From: Sphingopyxis sp. H053
GTDB taxonomy: Bacteria; Pseudomonadota; Alphaproteobacteria; Sphingomonadales; Sphingomonadaceae
Direction of reading: 5' to 3'
Length of the DNA stretch: 64,000 nucleotides
Assembly: GCF_001468225.1 (NCBI RefSeq)
Contig: NZ_LNRU01000003.1
Coordinates: 372,001-436,000 of the forward strand
Translations under genes and position numbers: made by a program
In this document: positions 1 through 7,665 of the stretch, piece after piece
How the letters are laid out: the number at the start of each line of letters is the position of its first letter
Position numbering within the stretch: position 1 is the stretch's first letter
The notes under the pieces: model-generated
Databases searched by the model: none
What the model was told of the DNA's origin: nothing
Seen by the model: only the letters and a program-made list of their open reading frames with translations

Positions 1-792
1 GATCCGGTCGTTGCGATAGAGATAGGGAATGCGCACCTCGGCCTCGAGCCGGTCGCTGATGCCGTAGCGCAGCGAGGCCGTGCCGACGAGCGTGTCGCGG
101 TCGGCGTCGGTCGCCTCGATCAGCCCGATCTGGATCCCCGGGATCAGCTCGATCCCGCGAAAGACGAGACGATTGGTCGACGAACGCGTATATTCGAACG
201 AGGGTTCGAAAATGAGGTTGCCGGCGCGCGTCAGCACGCCCTGTCCTTCGGGAACCGCGGCGACGCGTTCCGCGGTCGACTCGCTCGGCGGCGGCGCCTC
301 GCCGACCGGCGCATCGGGCAGCGCGACCGCGTCGCTGCCAGGGCCCGGAAGCGCGGGGCCGGCAATGCCCTGCCCCATGCCGGTCCCGCGGAACATGTCG
401 AGCGGCGCCTCGGCGAGCGCGAAGGACGAGAGCCGGTCGATCTGCGCCTGCTGGGTGATAAGCTGTCCCTGCATCTTCACGATATGCTGCCGCTGCTCGG
501 CGAGCATCACATTCTGCTGGTCGATCAGCGCGCGCTGCTCGGCGATGATCCGGCGCTGCGCGTCGATCTCGTTCTCGACGCTCGCGGCGGGCGGGTTTTC
601 GGGGGCGCCGTCCGGGGCTGCAGCCGCCGCGTTCCACGTCGGCGCGGTATCGAGAAAGGGAAGCGCATCGCACAGACATTCGAGCGGCGGCGCTTCATAC
701 GCCTTCGCTTGCGAGGGCGCAAAAACGGCCGACAGGCCAACGGCTGCCACACCCATATGGCGCAGCACGGGCGGCGCTGACAGATTGGTCAT
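1..792 (-). CDS. Coiled-coil plus beta-barrel outer-membrane protein, 3' end outside window
   Basis: Reading leftwards from the ATG at 790-792, the frame stays open for 264 codons and runs off the window edge, so only the N-terminal part is visible. Residues 1-32 look like a signal peptide with an AKA-Y junction. A Gln/Glu-rich stretch around residues 73-125 (repeated EQR, QQ and Q..I) should form a coiled coil. A Pro/Gly/Ala linker follows, then alternating beta-type sequence from about residue 185 (FEPSFEYTRSS, LRYGISDRLEAEVRIPYLY). This layout resembles proteins annotated as putative transporters of the phenol-degradation MetA-like barrel group. I infer an outer-membrane barrel with a periplasmic coiled-coil neck. 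Its start overlaps the stop of the Crp-type gene by four bases (ATGA), so the two are probably translated together. The function is unknown. Confidence 0.7.
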   Translation of the reverse strand, partial: MTNLSAPPVLRHMGVAAVGLSAVFAPSQAKAYEAPPLECLCDALPFLDTAPTWNAAAAAPDGAPENPPAASVENEIDAQRRIIAEQRALIDQQNVMLAEQRQHIVKMQGQLITQQAQIDRLSSFALAEAPLDMFRGTGMGQGIAGPALPGPGSDAVALPDAPVGEAPPPSESTAERVAAVPEGQGVLTRAGNLIFEPSFEYTRSSTNRLVFRGIELIPGIQIGLIEATDADRDTLVGTASLRYGISDRLEAEVRIPYLYRNDRI

Positions 793-1469
793 GCGCCTGC
801 CCCCTGCCCGGTGAAGGTTCGCCGCGGCTGCATCGCGCGCATATTGTCGATCGCGACGCCCATTTCTTCGCCGGCAATGGCGCGCAGCCCGTCGAGGTCG
901 ACCAGCCGGCACAATTGCGGCCCTTCAAGTTCGATCAGGCCCTGGCGAACAAAGCCCGAGATCGTCCGGCTGACCGTATGGATCGTCAGGCCCAGATGGT
1001 CGGCAATATCGCCGCGCGTCATCGGCAAGGGAATGCTGCCGAGCGCCGACAGCCGCTTCGCCGCGATCAACAGGAACGCCGCGACGCGTTCATTGGCGTT
1101 GCGGCGGCCGAGCAGGAATATACATTGGTTCGCGCTGTCCAGCGCGCGTTCGAGCGCGCGGTTCTGCCCGAGCGAATCGGGATCGCCATTGAGCGCCGGG
1201 CGGCGGGTCAGGATCGTGTTGGTGACCGCTTCGGCCGCCGCGTCGCGCGCGCCATATCCGACGCCGAACACATCGCCCTGATAGAAAAACCCCGTCAGCT
1301 GACGGTGCCCGTCGACATGGAAATGACAGGTCCTGACGGTGCCCGAGATGACTTCGAACCAGCAATCGCCGGGATCACCCTGCGAGAAAATAATCTCGCC
1401 TTTCCGGAATTTTAGGATGGTGTCCTGCGGAATCGCCCCGCGTTGAAATTCTGCCGACAGACCTTGCAC
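789..1469 (-). CDS. Crp/Fnr-family transcriptional regulator
   Basis: This 226-residue protein has the two-part Crp/Fnr layout. A cyclic-nucleotide-binding-type beta-roll occupies about residues 18-110 (KGEIIFSQGDPGDCWFEV, QGDVFG). A winged helix-turn-helix lies at about 140-205, with PMTRGDIADHLGLTIHTVSRTI as recognition region. The HTVSR helix is typical of FixK/Fnr-like proteins. There is no N-terminal cysteine cluster of the Fnr iron-sulfur type, so oxygen sensing through a cluster is unlikely. The gene is first of a two-gene unit with the barrel protein. Upstream lies an AT-rich region with an inverted repeat that could be its own operator. The effector and regulon cannot be read from the sequence. 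Confidence 0.88.
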   Translation of the reverse strand: MQGLSAEFQRGAIPQDTILKFRKGEIIFSQGDPGDCWFEVISGTVRTCHFHVDGHRQLTGFFYQGDVFGVGYGARDAAAEAVTNTILTRRPALNGDPDSLGQNRALERALDSANQCIFLLGRRNANERVAAFLLIAAKRLSALGSIPLPMTRGDIADHLGLTIHTVSRTISGFVRQGLIELEGPQLCRLVDLDGLRAIAGEEMGVAIDNMRAMQPRRTFTGQGAGA

Positions 1470-1586
1470 GCCACGTCTCCAATCTGGAATTGGTATTTGC
1501 GGCGACCCCGTTTGCGAGTCTCATCTGCCTTTGCGGGTGCTGAATCCATCCGCATAAAAACCAAGGAATTCGTGTGTATGAACAGC

Positions 1587-1617
1587 CTAGGAAAATCACT
1601 TACGTAAATTTCCTTAG
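1587..1617. promoter_or_regulatory. Inverted repeat in AT-rich intergenic region
   Basis: The 1470-1827 gap holds no gene and is markedly AT-rich from about 1550 to 1740. Within it CTAGGAAA (1587-1594) is mirrored by TTTCCTTAG (1609-1617), with the palindrome TTACGTAA (1600-1607) between them. It lies about 120 bases upstream of the leftward Crp-type gene and about 210 upstream of the rightward LuxR-type gene. It is a candidate operator for either; no -35/-10 pair was assigned with confidence. Confidence 0.35.
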
Positions 1618-1827
1618 CATTTCAGGATATATTAAGGCTGAATTTCAGTATCATAGCTATATTGACATGCGCCGTGCCGTTATATGCTTAATTAGCTTCG
1701 GTTAATTGATAAACAGCGCACAAACATATATCATCGAAGGCAGAGCAGGTGGGTTGCGGCAATTGCCGCGCAAAAGATGCTCGTCGGTCGCACTGTGTCT
1801 ACGCCTTGGGTGTCAGGGGATTGCGCC

Positions 1828-2094
1828 GTGCATCAAAACGCTTTGAACGTCGAACCGCATTTGACCTTTCGCGAGCATCAGATACTCGAACTGGTCGCCG
1901 TCGGCTGCTCGGCCAAGCAGATCGCGATCGAGATCAACATCGCTCCACGAACCGTCGAACGGCACATCGAAAATGTGCGGCTGAAACTCAATGCGCGCAA
2001 CCGCGCGCATCTGATAACCCAGGCCATGCACCTGGGCCTGCTGGTCATCGAAACACCGTCGCCCGACGAACCGACGCTCTTCGAACTCAAATGA
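1828..2094 (+). CDS. LuxR/FixJ-type DNA-binding domain protein
   Basis: This is a stand-alone LuxR-type helix-turn-helix of about 88 residues without a receiver or autoinducer domain. The core LTFREHQILELVAVG, KQIAIEINIAPRTVERHI and VRLKLNARNR matches the four-helix GerE fold. The Thr-Val-Glu-Arg-His recognition helix is like that of FixJ/NarL output domains. I chose the GTG at 1828, which has an AGGGG about nine bases upstream. An in-frame ATG at 1777 would add 17 residues that do not look like part of the fold. It is transcribed away from the Crp-type regulator. It may be an orphan regulator whose activity depends on another protein, or a reduced response regulator. Confidence 0.7.
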   Translation: MHQNALNVEPHLTFREHQILELVAVGCSAKQIAIEINIAPRTVERHIENVRLKLNARNRAHLITQAMHLGLLVIETPSPDEPTLFELK

Positions 2095-2177
2095 TGGTGC
2101 ATCCAGCGTGAACGCTTCTGGGCACCGATAGCGAAAGCAGATGCTGACCATCGATCAGACCGGTGAATGCTGATGAA

Positions 2178-2210
2178 GGCCGGGAACAAGCGCCTCGCCC
2201 GGTCCCGGCC
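2178..2210. terminator. Possible bidirectional terminator hairpin
   Basis: GGCCGGGA (2178-2185) pairs with TCCCGGCC (2203-2210), between the convergent LuxR-type and PRC-barrel genes. A short pyrimidine-rich run (CTCATTTCT) follows on the plus strand. There is no long T tract, so it is only a moderate candidate. Confidence 0.4.
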
Positions 2211-2227
2211 CTCATTTCTATCAGCTG

Positions 2228-2599
2228 TCAAATAAACGGATAGGTCACGCCATAATAGCCATAGACGCCGCGGCCGTAGTCGTCGGTATATTCGGGCACA
2301 TTGTCGGTGCCATAGCGCGGCGCATCGACGAGCTGTTCCTTGGCGACGTCGACCACATAGCCGCCCTGGTCGATATCATAGGTCAGCATGTCCCATGGCA
2401 GCGGATAATGGTCGCTGCCGAGCCCGAACAGGCCGCCGAACTCCAGCACCGCATATTCGCTTTTGCCCGATCTTTTGTCGATCATGACATTTGCCACCGT
2501 TCCCAGCTTCTCGCCTTCCGGGTTATAGACTTTCGTCCCTTCGACCTTGTCCGAAGCGATGAGACGATGCGTTTCGTTTGTTTCGAGGGTGTCGGCCAT
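2228..2599 (-). CDS. PRC-barrel domain protein
   Basis: This 123-residue protein has a PRC-barrel fold at about residues 9-80: LIASDKVEGTKVYNPEGEKL, then GTVANVMIDKRSGKSEYAVL, FGLGSDHYPLPWDMLTYD. PRC barrels are small beta folds also found in the ribosome maturation factor RimM. Stand-alone versions in alphaproteobacteria are common stress-associated proteins of unclear role. The tail is rich in Tyr, Gly and Asp (TDDYGRGVYGYYGVTYPF). I took the ATG at 2597-2599 because AGGAGAG lies just upstream, although the frame is open to 2701. No membrane segment is visible, so it is probably cytoplasmic. Confidence 0.82.
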   Translation of the reverse strand: MADTLETNETHRLIASDKVEGTKVYNPEGEKLGTVANVMIDKRSGKSEYAVLEFGGLFGLGSDHYPLPWDMLTYDIDQGGYVVDVAKEQLVDAPRYGTDNVPEYTDDYGRGVYGYYGVTYPFI

Positions 2600-2865
2600 G
2601 ACAATCTCTCCTTGATCCATTGAGGCTGCGCACACGGCCGATCGGGATCGGCCGTGCCCTCCCACTTCCCGATCAACGGAGCGCGATACCGCATGTTCCA
2701 CCGTTCATCGCAATTCGCGCCGGCTCGCTCGTTTCGATGCCGCCGTGCCCGAACGACGATTCGAGCGCGCCCATATCGTGGGGCGTGTCTGCATGCCCGC
2801 GATATGGGCGGCGATGACCGTACCCGTCGGGCAAGCCGCGCCCGCGCTGACGCGACAGAAAATTG

Positions 2866-3464
2866 TCAGGGCGAAGCGACGGGGTGTTCGCCCGCCGCTT
2901 GAAAAGGCGGCATCCGGCCCGCCGCTCGATGGCGCACGATCTGGTGCTTGAACGCGGCCGCGACATGCAGGACGAGGAGTGCGAGCGTGACGAACACCAA
3001 GAGTTCGTGAACGCCGCCAAGCCGTTCGCCGGCTTCTTCGGAAATTCCGGGGATCAGCGGGAGCGGTATGCCGCCAAGCATCGGCGTCACCGATTTGCCC
3101 TCCGCGCTCGCACCGCCCGACACGGCCATCAGGCCGGTAAGCGGCAGGGCGATTAGAAGCACGTAAAATGCCCGATGCGTCCAGACGCTCGCCAGACGTT
3201 CCCAGCGCGGCAGTTCGACCGGAAAGGGCGGCGGCGGATGCGCCAGGCAAGGCGGACAAGCGCAAGCAAGAGGATTGTTGCCCCGAGCGTCTTGTGCACG
3301 GTGAAGAGGTCGCCGCGCGCCGGGCCGCGGTCCATGCCGGAAAAGGTGAAGCCGACGACCACCTGCGCCACAATGATCAGCGCCATCAGCCAATGCAGGA
3401 GAACCGCGCCATTATTATAGCGCAACAGCCGTTCCTGCGGCGTGGCTTCGGGGACGCTCGCCAT
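2866..3464 (-). pseudogene. Cytochrome b561, disrupted by a one-base frameshift
   Basis: Two overlapping leftward frames together spell one cytochrome b561. The first starts at 3464 (MASVPEATPQERLLRYNNG, then the first membrane helix LHWLMALIIVAQVVVGF and a second helix ending ALVRLAWR). The second frame carries the rest to 2866 (PPPPFPVELPRWERLA, two more helices, and the haem-ligand histidines in VWTHRAF and GVHELL). The switch falls at about 3238-3243. Adding one C there restores a continuous AWRHPPPPF reading. The family is a diheme four-helix quinol oxidoreductase of the inner membrane. Either the gene has recently lost function or the base is a sequencing error; only raw reads can tell. 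No programmed-frameshift signal is evident. Confidence 0.82.
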
Positions 3465-3550
3465 TTCGGTTCAACGCATCGTAAATACAAACGATCCATC
3501 GAGCGGGGAGTCCATCTTCCGGACAGACTGGCGCCCGCGGCGCTATTCGA

Positions 3551-3826
3551 TCAAAATTCCGAGATCGTTTCATCCTCGATCGCCGCACGGATCATCCGGT
3601 CCCAGACATCGGCGTCGCCGACCGCGAGCATCCGCCCGCTCGGCTCACGCGGTGTACGGAGCGCGGCGAGTGCGGCATCGGTATAGTCGGGCCATAATGC
3701 ATCGACCGCCGGACCCGCCGACGTTAGTTCGCCTTCAGCATTTTTGCTCAGTGCATGACCGGCGAGCGCGCGCGCGACACGCTCGACGGGAGCGGTCGCT
3801 GCATGGTCGAGGTTGCCGTGCGACAT
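3551..3826 (-). CDS. Small conserved-looking protein, function unknown
   Basis: This 91-residue protein is acidic towards the C-terminus and has no signal peptide or membrane segment. The start is supported by AAGGAG about seven bases upstream of the ATG. Visible features are an Ala-rich N-terminal half (VERVARALAGHALS), a central Trp-Pro-Asp-Tyr, and the C-terminal DADVWDRMIRAAIEDETISEF. I do not recognise a family. It stands alone between the broken cytochrome gene and the divergent small gene at 4045. Confidence 0.6.
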   Translation of the reverse strand: MSHGNLDHAATAPVERVARALAGHALSKNAEGELTSAGPAVDALWPDYTDAALAALRTPREPSGRMLAVGDADVWDRMIRAAIEDETISEF

Positions 3827-4044
3827 CGTGGATCTCCTTTTCGTGACATGAACTCAACGTCCGCATTGCCGCCGGGTTGCAGGTCGGCGCCGTTCGTAAT
3901 CGAAACTGCTTTGTTCCGCCGCCTGCAACCGCCGACGGACACAATTCTCGATGAAAATTGCCGGCCCCACCTGCCGTCACGGAAACCTCGCGGCGCGCCG
4001 TTCGTTGCTCATTGCGTGAACGATGGGACGCGAAAGGAGTCGAC

Positions 4045-4314
4045 GTGATTACCTATGCGCTTCGTTACGAGGACGACGGGATCGGCATCGAAAAACGGGT
4101 CGAATTCGAGGCCGATACGCCGGCGCAGGCGTTGTTGATCGCGCAAGGCGAGGCAGAGGGACGCTGGGCGGAACTCAGCGCGGACGGTCGGCCGATCTGC
4201 CTGCTCGGGCGCGAAAACCTGGGCGCTGGCAACTATTGGGTCATCCGGCATCAGCAGCATAGCGAGATTGTCACCCGCGCCAGCGCGCCACAGACCCCGG
4301 AGCGCGCGGTGTAG
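4045..4314 (+). CDS. Small protein of unknown function upstream of GH130 gene
   Basis: This 89-residue protein begins at a GTG (4045) with AAAGGAG six bases before it; the frame is also open upstream, but without a ribosome site. The sequence MITYALRYEDDGIGIEKRV, EADTPAQALLIAQGEAEGRWAEL and a later REN.GAGNYWVI look like a compact alpha/beta domain. The alternation of charged strands followed by an Ala-rich helix is reminiscent of small regulatory or hemolysin-activation-like folds, but I recognise no family. The next gene starts 20 bases downstream, so the two are probably cotranscribed. Confidence 0.6.
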   Translation: MITYALRYEDDGIGIEKRVEFEADTPAQALLIAQGEAEGRWAELSADGRPICLLGRENLGAGNYWVIRHQQHSEIVTRASAPQTPERAV

Positions 4315-4333
4315 CAGACCGGAGCGCCGCCAT

Positions 4334-5452
4334 ATGGACTTTGCGATAGATCACCTCATCTTCGGCCCCGACGACGTCGATCTCGGACGCTCGCCGCTCG
4401 CCGGCGCGTTCGATGCCGAAACCTATGCGCTCGGCGCCTTCAACCCCGGCCTTACCCGGCTCGAAAACGGCAATCTGCTGATGATGGTGCGCGTCGCCGA
4501 AGCATTGCGCGATCCGATCGCCGATGGCCATGTGCGCGCCATCCGCTGGACCGAGGGCGGCTATCGGCTCGACGCCTGGCCGCTCGATCTTTGCGATACC
4601 GCCGATCCGCGCAAATTCATGGTGCACGGCGGCGCGTGGCGGGTGATGGCGCTGACCTCGCTCTCCTGGCTCCTCCCCGTCGAACTTTCGCCCGACGGGC
4701 TCGAGCGCGTCGCGATCCACTATGACAAGGCGGTGGCGCCGCAAGGCAGCTACCAATGCTATGGCGTCGAGGATGCCCGCATTTCGCGGGTGGATGGCCG
4801 CTGGCTGATGACGACCTGCTCGGTAAGCCCCGAACGGCATTCGACAACACTCTACAGCTCAACGAACGGGATCGACTGGCGCTTCGAGGACATCGTCCTC
4901 GATCACCAGAACAAGGACATGCTCATTTTCGAAGGCCGCATCGACGGGCGCTACTGGGCACAGACGCGCCCGCTGGGTGACCTCTATTTCGCCTATCCGC
5001 CGGGCTCGGAGTGGCGCGCGGGGCCGTCGATCAACCTGGCGACCTCGCCCGACGCCCTTCACTGGAAACCGCATCTCGCGCCGGGCATCCGTCCGCATGC
5101 CGATACGCTCGCAACCGCGCGGATCGGCGGCGGCACCCCGCCGATCCTCACCGATGATGGCTGGCTGACGCTCTGGCACGGGGTCGAACCCAAGGAAATT
5201 GTCGGTATCTACCGCACCTATTGGTCGCTGCTCGACCGGCGCCATCCGTCCAAAATCCTGCGAACCGGCGACCGGCCGTTGATCGAAGCCAATGCCGAGC
5301 TCACGCGCCCGCTGGAAGACCGGCTCTACGTCCGCGACGTTGTGTTCACGACGGGGATCGCCGACGGAGGCGACCATTATGTCGTCGCCTCGGGTGAAGC
5401 CGACCTCGCCTGCCGCATTACCCATATTCCGAAGGCGATTTTCGCCGCCTGA
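4334..5452 (+). CDS. Glycoside hydrolase/phosphorylase family 130-like protein
   Basis: This 372-residue protein shows the five-bladed propeller landmarks of the GH130 beta-mannoside phosphorylase family. They include FNPGLTRLENGNLLMMVRVAE near the N-terminus and YGVEDARIS (the family GxEDPR catalytic-Asp motif). DHQNKDMLIF and the late block GGGTPPILTDDGWLTLWHGV also match. GH130 enzymes act on beta-1,2- or beta-1,4-mannosides, using phosphate or water. Which applies here cannot be told, because the surrounding phosphate-binding residues are not clear by eye. No signal peptide is present, so it is cytoplasmic. The ATG at 4334 has GGAG ten bases upstream. A second GH130-like gene lies in the opposite orientation at 5870-7177. 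Confidence 0.8.
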   Translation: MDFAIDHLIFGPDDVDLGRSPLAGAFDAETYALGAFNPGLTRLENGNLLMMVRVAEALRDPIADGHVRAIRWTEGGYRLDAWPLDLCDTADPRKFMVHGGAWRVMALTSLSWLLPVELSPDGLERVAIHYDKAVAPQGSYQCYGVEDARISRVDGRWLMTTCSVSPERHSTTLYSSTNGIDWRFEDIVLDHQNKDMLIFEGRIDGRYWAQTRPLGDLYFAYPPGSEWRAGPSINLATSPDALHWKPHLAPGIRPHADTLATARIGGGTPPILTDDGWLTLWHGVEPKEIVGIYRTYWSLLDRRHPSKILRTGDRPLIEANAELTRPLEDRLYVRDVVFTTGIADGGDHYVVASGEADLACRITHIPKAIFAA

Positions 5453-5551
5453 GGTGCGACGGTCGGGCTGGCATCGAAAAAGTCCGGACACCATCACCGG
5501 CCTGCAACTATCGCCGCGTCGCGCCGTTGCATTCTTCGAGAGGAAAAACAT

Positions 5552-5890
5552 ATGCCAAAGGTGGCGGAATCGCATCCGGGCGCACCCCGGCTTCGGGGCT
5601 TCGCCCGAATGCTCGGCGGCATCGCGCTCGCGTGGTTCGCAGCACGCGCGATACGCCAGCGGGCCCGGCCGGCGAAGGCCGACCGCCATTCGGCCGCTTT
5701 TCGCGACCGCGAGACCGATGCTGAAAACTTCGATCAGACACGATCGGCCGGCCCCGACGCGATGCGCGACGGGATCCGCCGGCCATGGGAGGCGATCGAT
5801 CAGGCAATCGATGAGTCCTTTCCGGCGAGCGACCCGCCGGCAACTTACGGATCCGGGAACGCCCGCCCCTCAGGCGAGGTGGCGAAGTAG
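5552..5890 (+). CDS. Small protein with one hydrophobic segment and a DESFPASDPPA motif
   Basis: This 112-residue protein has a possible membrane helix at about residues 16-32 (FARMLGGIALAWFAARAI), a highly charged middle, and near the C-terminus the motif IDESFPASDPPATYG. That ESFPASDPP motif recurs in many small uncharacterised alphaproteobacterial proteins, but no function is known to me. A purine-rich GAGAGGAAAAA precedes the ATG. Its last codons overlap the 3' end of the convergent GH130 gene by 21 bases. It probably belongs to the rightward GH130 unit. Confidence 0.6.
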   Translation: MPKVAESHPGAPRLRGFARMLGGIALAWFAARAIRQRARPAKADRHSAAFRDRETDAENFDQTRSAGPDAMRDGIRRPWEAIDQAIDESFPASDPPATYGSGNARPSGEVAK

Positions 5891-7177
5891 GTCGTCGATC
5901 GAGGCAGTCGCGAAGCCGATCGCGCTGTCCGATATGCCGAACGGAATGAAAAGCTCGTCGCCGACGCGCATCGCGCCGCAGGTATAGACGACATTGGGCA
6001 CATAGCCTTCGCGATCGCTCTCGGCGGCGGCGAGGATCGGGCAGGACGTGCGCGCGAGGACGCGCGATGGGTCGTCGCGATCGAGGAGCGCCGCCCCCAG
6101 GCTGTATTTGCGCATCGCCCCGACGCCATGGGTGAGGAGGAGCCAACCCGCATCGCACTCGATCGGGCTGCCGCAATTTCCCATCTGGATGAATTCCCAG
6201 GGAAATTCTGGGCGCATCAGGATCGACCCTTCCTCGTCCCAGCGCGTTAGCGTATCGGACGCGAGCAGGGTGATATTCTTGCCGTCCTGCCGCCCGATCA
6301 TCAGATAGCGTCCGTCGATCTTGCGCGGGAACAGCGCCATGCCCTTGTGCCGCGCGGCCCGTCCGGTGAGCGGGGCGAGGCTGAAGCTTGTGAAGTCGCG
6401 GGTGCGCAGCAGTTCGGAGCGGATCGCCTGCCCCGAATAGGCGGTGTAGGTTCCGATATATTCGGTGCTGCCATCGTCGTGAACGAAGCGCACGAGGCGG
6501 AGATCCTCGAGCCCGTTACGCTGCGCCTCGGTCACGGGAAAGAGGACGCTGTTCGAGATCGCGCTGTCGGGCTGGCGGTGCACGGTCACGGCATCGTCGG
6601 GACCGATATGATGGCGGTCGTCGGCAACCGCCGCCATCGCCGGCCCCGATTGCGGCCAGAGATGGAAATCGCCGCCGGGGCCGATGATGCCCTCTCGAAA
6701 GGCGACCGAGCTGATATGCCCCTCGCCCACCGCGCGCATCGACATCAGAAAGCGCTGCTGGTGCGCGGCGAGCCCCGTCTGGTCGGGATGCGGCACGACG
6801 CTCGGGTTCATCAGCGCCGCCGCGGCGTAACTATATTCGTGGCAGAAATAGGCACCAATCAGGCGCCGCTTGACCGGCGAGACGCTGCTGACGGCAAGCG
6901 CCAGATCCTCGGCGATCTCGGCGAAGCGTTCGTCGAAAATGCGGCCGATCTGCCAGTGCCGCTCGGAAAAATCCTTCCAGATCAGCCCAAGCTCGAGCTC
7001 CGCCTGGTCCTCGTCGAGCGCGACGACGTCGGCGACGAGTTGCGCGGCGCGCGGCGGTTCGGATACATTCGACGCCCATGCGAGGTGGAAGGGTCGCAAG
7101 ACGACCCGCGCGGGATCGGCGCTGAGCTTTTCATTGAGTATGTGCAGCGGCGACTGGTCGGGTCTGCAGATCAGCAT
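5870..7177 (-). CDS. GH130-like glycosidase, second copy
   Basis: This 435-residue protein has a longer N-terminal region than the 4334 copy and the same propeller landmarks in order. They are LRPFHLAWASN (about residues 25-40), NGLEDLRLVRF (the EDxR catalytic segment), and KGMALFPRKIDGRYLMIGRQ. The late signature GSPIECDAGWLLLTHGVG completes the set. It is probably cytoplasmic and acts on mannosides by family precedent. The ATG at 7177 was chosen because the upstream continuation of the frame lies inside the remnant glycosyltransferase gene. Its start overlaps the 3' end of that remnant by 47 bases, which suggests an ancestral glycosyltransferase-GH130 operon. With the remnant lacking its 5' part, the promoter now driving this gene is unclear. 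Confidence 0.8.
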   Translation of the reverse strand: MLICRPDQSPLHILNEKLSADPARVVLRPFHLAWASNVSEPPRAAQLVADVVALDEDQAELELGLIWKDFSERHWQIGRIFDERFAEIAEDLALAVSSVSPVKRRLIGAYFCHEYSYAAAALMNPSVVPHPDQTGLAAHQQRFLMSMRAVGEGHISSVAFREGIIGPGGDFHLWPQSGPAMAAVADDRHHIGPDDAVTVHRQPDSAISNSVLFPVTEAQRNGLEDLRLVRFVHDDGSTEYIGTYTAYSGQAIRSELLRTRDFTSFSLAPLTGRAARHKGMALFPRKIDGRYLMIGRQDGKNITLLASDTLTRWDEEGSILMRPEFPWEFIQMGNCGSPIECDAGWLLLTHGVGAMRKYSLGAALLDRDDPSRVLARTSCPILAAAESDREGYVPNVVYTCGAMRVGDELFIPFGISDSAIGFATASIDDLLRHLA

Positions 7178-7610
7178 CGATAAGGCCCGCCTTTTCTGTG
7201 ATCCCTGCCTGCCAGAATAGGTCGTCCATCGCGTGATAGGCAAGGTGAAATGCCAGCACCGACTCGGCGCCGACATTCGTATTGACGCCCCGCGGGGTCA
7301 GTCCGTCGCAGCAGCGCCCGGTCGCGGCGTTCGCGAGCGCGAGCGACCGGTCGTTGTCACCGTGGAACCAGCGCCAGGCCAAATCGGCGCGCGCACTCCA
7401 GCGCGGCAGCCCGGTCGAGACGAAAGCCTCGCCGCAAGCGGCAATCGTCGCCCACGCCTCGAGCGGCTGCTGGTCGAAGGGCAAGGTTTCGCCGGCGAGA
7501 CCGAAACCCTCGGACCCCGCCGGGCGGAACCATCCGCCCGCGCCCGTCTGGCGGTCGCAAAGCCAGTCGAGCGCCGCAAGCCCCGCCGCCGTTCGGCGGC
7601 CAAACGCAAC
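7131..7610 (-). pseudogene. Remnant of family-4 glycosyltransferase, C-terminal domain only
   Basis: After a TAG at 7611-7613, a leftward frame of about 159 codons encodes the typical C-terminal helical domain of mannosyltransferase-like GT4 proteins. Visible blocks are AALDWLCDRQTGAGGWF, PAGSEGFG, LPFDQQPLEAWATIAAC, WRWFHGDNDRSLAL, CCDGLTPRGVNTNVGAESVL. The whole Rossmann-type glycosyltransferase part that should precede it is absent. The upstream DNA is instead the promoter of the divergent GGDEF gene. There is no ATG; the earliest usable start would be the TTG at 7484. I therefore call it a 5'-truncated relic. It overlaps the start of the GH130 gene, as expected for a former GT4-GH130 pair. 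Confidence 0.78.
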
Positions 7611-7665
7611 CTATGAGGAAGTCTCGAATTACGAGACGTTAACGATATTGGGACATGATCTCGAC

